DNA of 64,000 nt, from NCBI GenBank assembly GCA_028724905.1, contig JAQYTG010000018.1:1-64000 (forward strand). Reading direction: 5' to 3'. Each line of letters starts with the position of its first letter. Within the stretch, counting starts at the first letter, position 1. This DNA is from Actinomycetaceae bacterium. GTDB taxonomy: Bacteria; Actinomycetota; Actinomycetes; Actinomycetales; Actinomycetaceae. The translations under genes were made by a program, and so were the position numbers. The notes beneath the pieces were generated by a model. The model saw only the letters and a list, made by a program, of their open reading frames with translations. It ran no database searches and was not told the DNA's origin. This document shows positions 37,582 through 46,583 of this stretch, in pieces.

Positions 37582-38391
37582 TTATGGCCGCTTTGAGTGG
37601 GAGCTGCGAGCGCCTGCGAACATCAGTTTTAGTGCAGCACTTGGACTCATGTCGTAGTGTTTCTTGGAGCGGCGTAGTGCGTCTTGCAGCGCCCACAGTG
37701 GCCAAAGGCGAGGGCTCATCGCCTTGTAGAGGGCACCTTGATCGTGAATGTAGCGGGTATCGTAGCCCCGACTCCATGTGGATTCGCGGTCGGCGGTGAG
37801 AATGCCGATCTCTGTAGTCACTGCGTATAGTTTTAATCCTGCTCTCAAGCAGTGTGCAAAGAAAATCGTGTCTTCACCATGTAGGTAGCGTGCGCCCCCG
37901 CCAAAGCGTTCGTCGAATCTGATTCCGGCACGATCTATCGACTCTCGCCGGAAAGCCACTCGTGCTGTCCCAAAACGTAGAAAGTTCCACGGTTTTACTT
38001 GAAAGCTATGAGTGATGGTGTACAGTTCGCGTTGAGATCCGGAGAGGTTAAAGAATATGAGGTCGGCGTCAGGCCAGCTATCAAAAGCAGATACGACCAT
38101 ATCGCAATAGCCATCATGGTAAACGACGTCATCATCTCCAAACAAGCAAATATCTGCCGTTGCCTGAGACAGGGCGATATTGCGGTTAATACCAACTCCG
38201 GTGGTTGTAGTCTCCACCACTGTAGCTAGACCACCTTTGGGGAGTGGGATTGAGCGTCGCAACGAGTGATCTGTCTGATTGGCGATGACTGCTTTTCCTT
38301 CAAGTCTCATGCGCCGTGCCAGATCTTCAGGATTTTGCCGGTAGGAAACGACGAGCGTTTCGCATGATTGAGTATGGCCGCTACGCATCAT
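37582..38391 (-). CDS. glycosyltransferase, GT-A fold (family 2-like)
   Basis: A 269-residue cytosolic glycosyltransferase. It has the short nucleotide-sugar-binding N-terminus (TLVVSYRQN) and GVGINRNIALSQATADICLFGDDDVVYHDGYCDM, where FGDDD provides the metal-binding DxD-type motif. RYLHGEDTIFF gives an acidic catalytic candidate. No membrane helix is evident. It starts 13 bases after the preceding glycosyltransferase ends and is part of the same minus-strand operon. The sugar donor and acceptor cannot be inferred. Confidence 0.83.
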   Translation of the reverse strand: MMRSGHTQSCETLVVSYRQNPEDLARRMRLEGKAVIANQTDHSLRRSIPLPKGGLATVVETTTTGVGINRNIALSQATADICLFGDDDVVYHDGYCDMVVSAFDSWPDADLIFFNLSGSQRELYTITHSFQVKPWNFLRFGTARVAFRRESIDRAGIRFDERFGGGARYLHGEDTIFFAHCLRAGLKLYAVTTEIGILTADRESTWSRGYDTRYIHDQGALYKAMSPRLWPLWALQDALRRSKKHYDMSPSAALKLMFAGARSSHSKRP

Positions 38392-38404
38392 TTTCCACCA
38401 CGCA

Positions 38405-39196
38405 TCATTTTCTGATAGACCTCACGTAATAGGTTTTCTTAAAAAAGCCAAATATCATATTTTGGATGGTAGACATCAGCGCTTTGATCGGAGATTCTTC
38501 CTCAGAAATTCTAAACAGGCGGTAGTGGTATTTGAGTAATCGAGCAAATCCGCCGGCGCTTTGCGATCCAGATTGTCCGGTGCGATAGAGGCTGAGAGTC
38601 TCAGGTAGCCGGTAACACGGCGTTTTCTTGACTATTTTTAGCCACAGTGCGTAATCTTCTCGATTTTTCAGTGGAGTACCCTGGACGAGCCCCACCACGT
38701 TTGCGTCATACATGACGGTGAGGCATCCAACCCAGCAGTATTTGTGAAAAAGCGATTGGGAAATCACCCGTGGGCCGTAGACTCGTTCAAACATACGTCT
38801 GCCTGCTTGGTCGATATGTTCGTAGTCGGTGTAGGAAAAGGCAATGTGACGCTCATGCATAAAGGCAACTTGCCGTTCGAGCTTTTGAGGTAGCCATAGA
38901 TCGTCACTGTCGAGAAAGGCGATCCACCGTCCGGTTGCGTGCCTTATTGCTTTGTTTCGGGAACGTGCTGGCCCTGAATTGACGTCGTTGCGTAAAACGT
39001 GGATCCGAGGATCACCTGCCTGCAGGAGGTCAGAGAGTAGTTCAGATGTGCGATCAGTTGAGCAATCATCAACGATAATAAGTTCCCAATCGGTGTAAGT
39101 TTGGCGCCGCACAGAATTAATAGCGAACCCAATGACGTCCGCACAGTTGTAAGCAGGCATAATGATAGAGACGCGGCCGCATGGAGCATCAGTCAT
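38405..39196 (-). CDS. glycosyltransferase family 2
   Basis: A canonical GT2 enzyme of 263 residues: VSIIMPAYNCADVIGFAINSVRRQTYTDWELIIVDDCSTDRT at the N-terminus, RNKAIRHATGRWIAFLDSDDLWLP with the DSDD metal motif (about 94-97), and a C-terminal NREDYALWLKIVKKT segment with the catalytic Glu-Asp. The basic C-terminus could contact the membrane. It lies between TagH and another glycosyltransferase on the minus strand. It probably adds one sugar to the exported polymer or decorates it. Confidence 0.9.
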   Translation of the reverse strand: MTDAPCGRVSIIMPAYNCADVIGFAINSVRRQTYTDWELIIVDDCSTDRTSELLSDLLQAGDPRIHVLRNDVNSGPARSRNKAIRHATGRWIAFLDSDDLWLPQKLERQVAFMHERHIAFSYTDYEHIDQAGRRMFERVYGPRVISQSLFHKYCWVGCLTVMYDANVVGLVQGTPLKNREDYALWLKIVKKTPCYRLPETLSLYRTGQSGSQSAGGFARLLKYHYRLFRISEEESPIKALMSTIQNMIFGFFKKTYYVRSIRK

Positions 39197-39245
39197 CGCA
39201 ATTTCCTTTCACAAGGTAAGAAGTGTCGCGTCAGGATTCTTCTCT

Positions 39246-40127
39246 TCAGCTCGTTTCATCAAAGCTAATAGATATTGGCTGATATGCGCTGCGCACTTCT
39301 GAAAGGTAATCATCTGCTTTTGACGTATCAGTGTGTAGGTATTTAGCCCACTCTCGATAGAAGTCAGAGACTTCGCCTACGCTGCCATCGGCCACAATTT
39401 CTCCTTGATGCATCCAGATTCCTCGATTGCACATCGCCTCTACCTGGTTGGCAGAATGGGAAACGAGCAGGATCGTTCCCGATCCGGCGAGCATTTTGTC
39501 CATGCGCTGTTTGCTTTTGTCCTGGAATCCAGCGTCTCCGGTCGAGAGTGCTTCGTCGATAATAAGAATCTCAGGATTGAACACCGTCGAGATTGCAAAA
39601 CGCAAGCGGGCCCCCATACCGGAGGAGTAGCTTCTCATCGGCCTGTAGATAGCGCTGCCGATAGATGTGAACTCAACGATCTCCGGCAGGACGTGCTCGG
39701 TCTCTTCCGGCGATAGCCCCATAGCTAGGCAACCTAGACGCGCGTTTTCATAGCCGGAGAGATCGGGAAGTAGCGCAGCGGACACCCCTAGCATCGCTGG
39801 CTGGGCTGATGCATAGACGTAGCCGCTCTTCGGGGATTCGTTCCCAGCAATAACTCGTAATAGCGATGATTTTCCAGCGCCATTGACGCCGAGGAATCCA
39901 ATAGAATCCCCTTGATAGGCCATGAAGCTGACGTTTTTAACGGCATCGACGTAGACGTCAGGGTCGCGTCCGAGCAGTTTTCCTATGAAGCGTTGCCGAG
40001 GCGTCGCCAGTGAGCGCTCCTCAGGTGACGACGATTGCGTTTTGTATGTAATGCTGATATTACTCGCCACGACGGAGAGTTCTTTGCCTTTTTTGTCTGA
40101 GCCGTATTGGTAGGTTTGTGTAATCAC
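39246..40127 (-). CDS. tagH: ABC transporter ATPase, teichoic-acid/polysaccharide export type
   Basis: A 293-residue ATPase of the TagH/RfbE type that powers export of wall teichoic acid or O-antigen-like polymers with TagG. It has Walker A GVNGAGKSS (80-88), signature YSSGMGARLRFA, Walker B ILIIDEALSTGD and the H-loop LLVSHS. The long N-terminal extension before the core (DVYVDAVKNVSF) is usual for this type, and there is no C-terminal carbohydrate-binding domain. The GTG at 40127 overlaps the tagG stop by four bases (GTGA); the longer open frame to 40235 is read-through of tagG. Overlap implies coupled translation. Confidence 0.92.
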   Translation of the reverse strand: MITQTYQYGSDKKGKELSVVASNISITYKTQSSSPEERSLATPRQRFIGKLLGRDPDVYVDAVKNVSFMAYQGDSIGFLGVNGAGKSSLLRVIAGNESPKSGYVYASAQPAMLGVSAALLPDLSGYENARLGCLAMGLSPEETEHVLPEIVEFTSIGSAIYRPMRSYSSGMGARLRFAISTVFNPEILIIDEALSTGDAGFQDKSKQRMDKMLAGSGTILLVSHSANQVEAMCNRGIWMHQGEIVADGSVGEVSDFYREWAKYLHTDTSKADDYLSEVRSAYQPISISFDETS

Positions 40128-41002
40128 TTTTGTAGCCCGTACTTCTCTTCGTTGAACCAGAACATGACGAAACCAACTAGGAAAATACCGAGGCTCCAGC
40201 CGATAAAAGCCAACCAGATCCACAACGGAGGCCATGAGTTATAAACCAAGAGTTGTCGCAGCAGTTCTAAAAACTCCCAGCCAGGGTTGATGTGCATAAT
40301 CGGACGGGCGATAGACTCCGCAGAGAACATATCTATAGACCAGAAGATAGCCGATCCATATAGCCAAAAGCGTGAGATAAGAGGCCAGATGAATTTGAAA
40401 TCGGGAAATAAGAATGTGAAAGATGACGAGAGGAACGCGAGCCCTAAGCCCATAGGTAACGACAATATGATGACGACGGGTGCCAGCAGCCACGTCCAGT
40501 ATGGAACTGAATGTGGTGGAACGACCATCAAAAATAGCAGCATGGCGATAAAAGTAGGCAGGAAATCAATCAGCTGCTGAAGACAAAAAGACACAACTAG
40601 CGACGCCCGTGGGAAATTAAACGATTTGATGAGGGCTTTGCGTTGTTCTATGAGCCCTGCTGGGCGCAGCAGCTGGTTGTTTAACAGTGCAAAGCAGGTG
40701 ACTCCAACGACGAGGTATCCCACAAAGTTGTCGATTCCACGGCTGAATCTCAGCAGGAGCCCAAATATGACGTAATAGACCGCTGCATTTAAAAACGGAT
40801 CAATAATCAGCCACAGCTGACCCAGCACAGTGTTTTTGATCTGCCCGAACGCATGGGAACGCGATTCTTTCCATATAAAGTAGCGGCGCTCCCAGAGTTC
40901 TTTAAAATACTTGAAAATTGGCGGGCGTGCACCGATGATGCGTAAGCCTGAGGTTTGAACTGTTACGTCACGCTTAGGCAAGCTCGAGTCTGTCGTATCC
41001 AT
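40124..41002 (-). CDS. tagG: ABC transporter permease, teichoic-acid/polysaccharide export type
   Basis: A 292-residue ABC-2 permease with about six transmembrane helices. It carries the family's N-terminal cytoplasmic helix (KYFKELWERRYFIWKESRSHAFGQIKNTVLGQLWLIIDPFLNAAVYYVIFGLLL) and C-terminal MHINPGWEFLELLRQLLV. It pairs with TagH to flip lipid-linked polymer across the membrane. The ATG at 41002 is chosen; an in-frame TTG at 41041 is less likely. It lies 66 bases after the large GT2-TagF gene and overlaps tagH. The cluster context argues for export of the poly(polyol-phosphate)-type glycan made by the neighbouring enzymes. Confidence 0.9.
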   Translation of the reverse strand: MDTTDSSLPKRDVTVQTSGLRIIGARPPIFKYFKELWERRYFIWKESRSHAFGQIKNTVLGQLWLIIDPFLNAAVYYVIFGLLLRFSRGIDNFVGYLVVGVTCFALLNNQLLRPAGLIEQRKALIKSFNFPRASLVVSFCLQQLIDFLPTFIAMLLFLMVVPPHSVPYWTWLLAPVVIILSLPMGLGLAFLSSSFTFLFPDFKFIWPLISRFWLYGSAIFWSIDMFSAESIARPIMHINPGWEFLELLRQLLVYNSWPPLWIWLAFIGWSLGIFLVGFVMFWFNEEKYGLQK

Positions 41003-41068
41003 GTACCTGATTTTATTCCTATTTAGTCGAATAGTTGGCAATAAAGCGATGTTTCAAAGCGCCAGCAT

Positions 41069-43795
41069 TCACGGTGAAAACCGGCGTTTGATCTCGCTAT
41101 AGATTTTCGCACATGAATCGACTGGTATAGATTGCACCATACGTGTGCGCCGCGCTGCGTATATATCGTCTATATCGTCACGTATATCGTCATGCTCGCC
41201 TTGTATCTCGTGGTGTAGATCAGTTTTCAACCAGTCAATGACGTCTGCTGCTGAGCTCAGCACTGGTCCGAATCCGTCTCGCTCGTAGTCGAACCATCCT
41301 GGCGCCATGTTTTGTTGTTCGTTGAAAAATGATTCACGATCAAAGTGAAAATATGCAACCTTTGCCCCTGCGATAGCGGCATCGAATGCCGTCGAAGAGT
41401 AGTCAGTGAGGAAAATATCGCTATCAACTAACAGTTTCTGCAGGTCGGTAGTGCGAATATCGCAGTACGTCAGCTCAGATCCCACGTTGAACTCTTTGAG
41501 GAACTCAGACACATTCGGATGCGTCACGAAGTTGATATGAAGATCGGTATTAGTTCGCTCACGCCATGCACTCAAACCTCTCAGCAGCTCATTCCAGGAG
41601 CTAAAGTAGTCAGATTGGCGGAATTTCAGAATACGGCTCTCGCCGGTGAGGTATTGTATATCATCGCGTAGGCTATTGCGCCAGGTCGGCATCACTGTCA
41701 TCACTCTGGGAGCGTGTGCGTCCGCAGCTAGGTGCCGTCGCGCCTGCCTCAACTCTCGGAGGCGATCATAGCGTGGCATTCCCGTCAGAATCACCTGCTC
41801 GGGAGTGAAATCGTACGATGAGGAGGGCGAGAGAAGATAATCCCGTTCCTCAGGTATAGACGTGACGATCATGGAGAGGCCTAGGCCGTTCAACCATTGT
41901 GAAATATCGTCTTTCGTCACGCCGTGTTGGAGAAACACTAGCGGAACGTTTGAGAGATTATTGCGAAGATTCCAAATGTAGGCGAGATCATCGGCAGCCC
42001 AGTCGCTGGCAATAATAACGTCTGCTTGCTGAAGAGCTGAGATGACGTCAATGGGGTTATTCGGAAGCATCCTAAAGCCTGCACGCTTGAGGCGGTGGTA
42101 GTCGGGGGCAGTGGGGGAGATCATAAAATAGGCATTTTCTGGCATCCCCTGATTGCGAAGATATCTGTAGAAATGCTCGGCGTTATCATTAGCGCCAGAC
42201 ATCCGATCCATGATCAACCAGGCGTGAGCGTATGTACGTTGTGCCCTCGCAGCGAGATACGGTAGACGAGTCGCCCGCGCAGCCATGTTGAGTCCAGCAC
42301 GCCGAGCCAGTGTGGGCGCTTTGCGCAAGACTTTCTGAGCCAACGGCACGATGGGTGACGGCAGCCGGCTATCTCGTGGGAGCGCGAAAAGCTTCGAGTT
42401 GAGTAGCACAGATGTTGTTAATCCCTGTAGGCCATCGGCCGTTCCCGATAGTCGCTCAATCAAATTTGTTGCGGTCGGTGGAGGCGTCACGAGCCCGTGT
42501 GCGTTCGACGTTGGAGCGCTGACCTCTTGATACTCGATGTCATACATCTGTGCAAGCTCGTGAAGCGAGTAGTGCTGTGATGAAATGACTCGGGCAAACG
42601 GCACTCCCAGGACGCGATAGAGACGTTCAGAAATTGTAGGGGAGTGATCAGTGCGCTCGGAAGATTCAGATACGTTCACTGCAGGGACGAATAGCTCTTG
42701 GTTGTTTCCGCGAACGATCCCGAATCCATGCGTGTCGTCACCAAAATAACGTGCAAGTAGGGCAGCCCTCAATTCCGCAGGAAGTTCCTTAATGGAAAAA
42801 TCGTATATGCTTTGCAAGCTCAGGTAACTCATGACGCGATCAACGAGCTGAAGGTAAGCGTCGCGTAGCTGTGGCTTATGCACGATCCAAGAGTTGGCAC
42901 CCCGAGGTTTTGTTCCCTCAATAAACTGCCACGATAGTTGATAGATCATCACATTCTCTAGCCAGCGGGGAATGCGCTTGAGCTGAGCAGCGGAGCAGTC
43001 GAGAAGATCCAGGTAGCCAAAGCGAATTTCGTCATAGTACTTTGCTTCACAGTTCCAGGCCGAGCTGACGAGCGAATTTTGAGACTGCCGGTGGCGGTAA
43101 AAATATAAAGCATCGGCAATGACGCCAATCCTTGGCCCGCTGTGTGGGCGCTCAGCAGCAACGTTGAGGAGATATTTCCCAATGAGATGGGCATCTTCAA
43201 AAGTTGGCTTCACATTCGGATCAAAATGTAGATCTGCGGCGCGGAGGGTTTCCTTTCGCAGAAAAGTGGTGGCTCCCAACTGGATAAGGCGCGGTTCTTG
43301 CTCTAAATCCAGCACGTGATCTCCACCGGAAAAACGGAAGTCTAGTGGATGGTTGAACTGTGCGATTCCCAGAGATTCGTCATAGGTGGCAACTCGTGAC
43401 GACAACAGGTCGCATTCGGTGCCGTGTGCCAGTTCAAAGCGTTTCACTTCCGTGAAATAGTGATGGTCGAGCATATCGTCGGGATCGAGAGACGTCACCC
43501 ACATTCCACGTGCGAGGTCGTAGCCGAGATTTCTTGCACAAGATACGCCGCAATTTTTATCAAAGGAGGTGACGACGACGTTAGGACGATCAAATGCCCA
43601 CGCAAGCACAGCATCTAGAGAGGCATCAGTTGAGGCGTCATTGACGAAAATGTATTCAACCTCAGATTGCTCAATGCTTTGCCTTGATAGGCTCGCCAAA
43701 AAAGCAGGCAAATATGGCTCCACGTTATACGTGGCTATCACGGCGGAAAAACGCGGAGTTTGCGGTAGACGGGTGTCGAGAATCACGTTATGCAT
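41069..43795 (-). CDS. GT2 glycosyltransferase fused to CDP-glycerol glycerophosphotransferase (TagF-like)
   Basis: A 908-residue two-domain enzyme. Residues 1 to about 260 are a GT2 domain (FSAVIATYNVEPYLPAFLASLSRQSIEQSEVEYIFVNDASTD, then ARGMWVTSLDPDDMLDHHYF). About 530-900 is a CDP-glycerol:poly(glycerophosphate) glycerophosphotransferase domain of the TagF/TarL type (VFLQHGVTKDDISQWLNGLGLSMIVTSIPEERDYLLSPSS, MPRYDRL, MPTWRNSLRDD, LTDYSSTAFDAAIAGAKVAYFHFDRE). The stretch between is poorly conserved. ATG 43795 lies in an 8-base overlap (ATGCATAA) with the upstream gene and has GAGGA before it; the longer frame to 44029 is read-through. It probably alternates sugar and polyol-phosphate addition in a teichoic-acid-like polymer. 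Confidence 0.88.
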   Translation of the reverse strand: MHNVILDTRLPQTPRFSAVIATYNVEPYLPAFLASLSRQSIEQSEVEYIFVNDASTDASLDAVLAWAFDRPNVVVTSFDKNCGVSCARNLGYDLARGMWVTSLDPDDMLDHHYFTEVKRFELAHGTECDLLSSRVATYDESLGIAQFNHPLDFRFSGGDHVLDLEQEPRLIQLGATTFLRKETLRAADLHFDPNVKPTFEDAHLIGKYLLNVAAERPHSGPRIGVIADALYFYRHRQSQNSLVSSAWNCEAKYYDEIRFGYLDLLDCSAAQLKRIPRWLENVMIYQLSWQFIEGTKPRGANSWIVHKPQLRDAYLQLVDRVMSYLSLQSIYDFSIKELPAELRAALLARYFGDDTHGFGIVRGNNQELFVPAVNVSESSERTDHSPTISERLYRVLGVPFARVISSQHYSLHELAQMYDIEYQEVSAPTSNAHGLVTPPPTATNLIERLSGTADGLQGLTTSVLLNSKLFALPRDSRLPSPIVPLAQKVLRKAPTLARRAGLNMAARATRLPYLAARAQRTYAHAWLIMDRMSGANDNAEHFYRYLRNQGMPENAYFMISPTAPDYHRLKRAGFRMLPNNPIDVISALQQADVIIASDWAADDLAYIWNLRNNLSNVPLVFLQHGVTKDDISQWLNGLGLSMIVTSIPEERDYLLSPSSSYDFTPEQVILTGMPRYDRLRELRQARRHLAADAHAPRVMTVMPTWRNSLRDDIQYLTGESRILKFRQSDYFSSWNELLRGLSAWRERTNTDLHINFVTHPNVSEFLKEFNVGSELTYCDIRTTDLQKLLVDSDIFLTDYSSTAFDAAIAGAKVAYFHFDRESFFNEQQNMAPGWFDYERDGFGPVLSSAADVIDWLKTDLHHEIQGEHDDIRDDIDDIYAARRTRMVQSIPVDSCAKIYSEIKRRFSP

Positions 43796-44678
43796 AGGGA
43801 GCGTCCTCATCTCTGACGCATTCGTAAGCGCCTGGCAAACCGCCGTGAATAAGTGTGGCACCGGTGAGGAATGCGTCGTTCTCAGGATTCCAGGTGTTGT
43901 GTGATCCTCTGCGGTATACATATCCGAAAGGGGAAGAGGAATAGATGCGTGCGCCAGAATCGAATGCTCGGGTGAGAAAATCTTGATCTTCCCCAAGAGT
44001 GAGCGGGCGAAATCCAGTGCGCTGGGCAATGTCAGTTCGAGCCACGATCGTTCCGCCAGCTACGGAAAACACAAAGCGGTGATGTTTGTGCGGCATCCGT
44101 ATGAACACCTGATCGTGAGCTTGGGAATACACAAAGATGGCATTCTTGCCGGTAATATCTGCGCCAGACGTAGTAATCGCTGCGATGGATGAGATGAGAT
44201 ACTCATCGCCATACCAGTCATCGTCGTCAATTTTTGCCACAAAATCGGTGTCTGCGTAGTCGAGGATCTGATTGTAGATTTGCCCGAGAGTGAGATCCTT
44301 CGAGGGGGAGAGCCAGGTAACTGAAAGATCGAGTGCGATCTGTGAACTCATGTATTCTTCAGCAGAGAAGCCATGTGTGGCAACTACAACGTTGAGTTGT
44401 ACCCCAATCTGACGGGCGAGCATACGCAGCGTCGGCACGACTCGATCTGGTCTATTCGTTGAGAGCAAGGTGGTGACGCTAGGCGGCGTAGCTGAATGAG
44501 CAAACGAATGGGACTGGCTGATGTACAGTTCACGCAATCTAGAAGGGGAATCGTCGGTGACGTCGCAGCTGTAGTAGTAAGAGGGACGACGGTTAGACAT
44601 TCGCAAATGTGCCAACCGACAGGCACGTCGGATGTGCCCCTCCGTGAGCATCTTCAGCCCGCTGTGAATCGCCGTCAT
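43788..44678 (-). CDS. glycosyltransferase, GT-A fold
   Basis: A 296-residue protein with PSVTTLLSTNRPDRVVPTLRMLARQIG, the start of a GT-A nucleotide-sugar fold, and DFVAKIDDDDWYGDEYLISSI, a DDDD metal-binding motif. Later GEDQDFLTRAFDSGARIYSS supplies the usual Glu-Asp. It resembles two-component glycosyltransferases of capsule clusters more than the standard GT2 enzymes. The first about 60 residues are less typical, so an internal start is possible. It starts three bases after the upstream gene stops and overlaps the next gene by 8 bases, within the operon. Confidence 0.8.
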   Translation of the reverse strand: MTAIHSGLKMLTEGHIRRACRLAHLRMSNRRPSYYYSCDVTDDSPSRLRELYISQSHSFAHSATPPSVTTLLSTNRPDRVVPTLRMLARQIGVQLNVVVATHGFSAEEYMSSQIALDLSVTWLSPSKDLTLGQIYNQILDYADTDFVAKIDDDDWYGDEYLISSIAAITTSGADITGKNAIFVYSQAHDQVFIRMPHKHHRFVFSVAGGTIVARTDIAQRTGFRPLTLGEDQDFLTRAFDSGARIYSSSPFGYVYRRGSHNTWNPENDAFLTGATLIHGGLPGAYECVRDEDAPYA

Positions 44679-44681
44679 GGC

Positions 44682-46583
44682 TCATACGTCCGCATCGATC
44701 GTGACGTTTTCCCAATCTAGGTCAGTGAATCTCCTCAAGAGATGTCTACCTAGCTCTGGGTCTGCCGTGCGTATCACAACGTGGATTCCGTCGATGCCAT
44801 CACGGGCGAGGAACCGGAGCGCAAAGACGTCTGCAGCGGCATCTGATTCAGGCTCCACGATGACGGTTCGTCTCCACGTGCCTTCAGCGAGCATCTCATC
44901 AGGGAGAGGAGCTGAGATATCGTCTACAAATATAAATCGGGTCGTGCCGGCCGAAAGTTCTCCAGGCAAAGATCGATAGTTAAAGTGCAAGACTTTGTAG
45001 CGGTTGACTATCGTGTAGGATCTCACTCGCGCCGAGTTGATATGGAGAATCTGCGGCTTGATGACTTGCAGTTGCGTGCCGGCAGTAGCATCACGTACTT
45101 TGTCCCATCCAGTGATACGTCCAGAGAAGCATTGCCCTTCTTTCGAGATTGCGTAAATACTCCACTGGGCATCCAACCTGTCCAGGGCGAGATTGAACCA
45201 CGCTTCTGCAGATGTGTAAAGTGAGCGACGCTCAGCATCCATAGTCACCATATATCGCTGCCGCGTTTTTCCGATAGCTTTTTCCAAGTACCAGTTCAGC
45301 CCAGAGCTCGGGAACTGCTCGTCCATATCGAGAGTGATTTTGACAAGCTGTGAATCGAGTACCTCCACGCTTACCACAGAAGCATCTGCACGAGCCTCAA
45401 TCGTATCTTCTGAATTGCCTAGGAACTGCCGCATAATTCCTACTAAAGTGGCCAGGCCTTGCTTTGCTACGGCGGTATGGACGCCAGGAAGCCGGTATTT
45501 GGTAAGGTTTGCTCCATCTTGTTCAAACTCGATGAAACTTTGGTTGCTGAGCTCATCATTGTTGGTGTAGAGGAGATCTATCTTCCGCCCCTCGTCGATA
45601 TAACGAAGCAGCAGCCGTCCAGCTTCTTCAAACTCATAGAAACCTCTCTGGAGGTAGAGATTGGAGCGCAAAGCAGGTTTTGTAAAATACGTTGGTAGAT
45701 GTAACTGCGGAGTAGATATCAGCAGATGTGCGTCCGGAAACTCACGGGAGTAGTAGATCGCTGAACTAGCGCCTTTAGATGCGCCAAAAAACATTGTGTC
45801 TGCTTCAGTGAGGTTAAACTTGTTGATAAATCCGCGAATAATGCGAGAAATATCGGAATAGATAGATCTGCCCCAGGTATCTAGGAGCATATACGATCCT
45901 GGAACGAGGTACCGATCCTGAAATACCACCATCAACGCAGATTCCAGATGCTTGTCTCGGATGTCTTTCATTGCTGAAACTGGGTAGACGATCCTACCGG
46001 ACGACATCCCAAGCCCCGGAAACGTGAAAATTATTTTTGTAGGAGCTGTGGTATTGCCACGAAGCGCGAAGAATATATTTCCATATTGGTGCACGCCGAA
46101 GCGTTCGTCGTAGAGGATCTGCTCGCGGGTGCTGAAAGTGCCAGATGAAAAATCTAAAGTAAAATCGAGATTTTCTCCGGAGCGTTCACCGGTAGTCACG
46201 ACTACGTCGAACTTGGAAAGATCTGTCGATTCTACGGGTATATTTCGATACTCAAGAGGATACTTCTTCTCAGGGGGCTCGACGACGTTGCCATAGATCG
46301 TCTTACCCTCGTAGCGTAAATGGAAAGACTCATCCACAAGCGTGTGCCACTGGGGAATCCGGAGTCGAGCATACCAATGGCCGGATGGGGGCGTCGGGGA
46401 CGTGAGCGAACGCAGCGTCGCGCCGATGCTCGTTCGATGGATCATTTTGACGAGAGTCTGCGGAGCTTGTATGCGTGCGCCGCGGCGAATAAGCGAGCGC
46501 ACTCCCTCTGTGTAAGCTAGATTCTTCGCTGTATCGTGAATGCTTTTCATGTACTGATCTCCAAATAAGCTGATATTCGCCAT
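44682..46583 (-). CDS. Asp2/XcbB-like alpha/beta-hydrolase protein of the glycan cluster
   Basis: A 633-residue protein without signal peptide or membrane helix. Residues about 120-395 look like a serine-hydrolase domain: IIFTFPGLGMSSGR, DTWGRSIYSDI, the nucleophile elbow FFGASKGASSAIYYS with Ser269, an Asp in LLYTNNDEL (343) and a His in LPGVHTAVAK (369). This layout is known from accessory-Sec Asp2 and from XcbB/CpsF-type capsule proteins. I do not see the accessory SecA2/SecY2 genes, so the capsule type is the better guess. The rest (about 395-633) is not recognised. Start and stop overlap or abut both neighbours (taATG at 46583). The role is unknown; de-acetylation or polymer transfer are possibilities. 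Confidence 0.6.
   Translation of the reverse strand: MANISLFGDQYMKSIHDTAKNLAYTEGVRSLIRRGARIQAPQTLVKMIHRTSIGATLRSLTSPTPPSGHWYARLRIPQWHTLVDESFHLRYEGKTIYGNVVEPPEKKYPLEYRNIPVESTDLSKFDVVVTTGERSGENLDFTLDFSSGTFSTREQILYDERFGVHQYGNIFFALRGNTTAPTKIIFTFPGLGMSSGRIVYPVSAMKDIRDKHLESALMVVFQDRYLVPGSYMLLDTWGRSIYSDISRIIRGFINKFNLTEADTMFFGASKGASSAIYYSREFPDAHLLISTPQLHLPTYFTKPALRSNLYLQRGFYEFEEAGRLLLRYIDEGRKIDLLYTNNDELSNQSFIEFEQDGANLTKYRLPGVHTAVAKQGLATLVGIMRQFLGNSEDTIEARADASVVSVEVLDSQLVKITLDMDEQFPSSGLNWYLEKAIGKTRQRYMVTMDAERRSLYTSAEAWFNLALDRLDAQWSIYAISKEGQCFSGRITGWDKVRDATAGTQLQVIKPQILHINSARVRSYTIVNRYKVLHFNYRSLPGELSAGTTRFIFVDDISAPLPDEMLAEGTWRRTVIVEPESDAAADVFALRFLARDGIDGIHVVIRTADPELGRHLLRRFTDLDWENVTIDADV

Noticed and set aside
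44682..46583. Accessory Sec (SecA2/SecY2-Asp) system
   Set aside because: The Asp2-like protein is not accompanied by SecA2, SecY2 or serine-rich adhesin genes; the context is a glycan operon.
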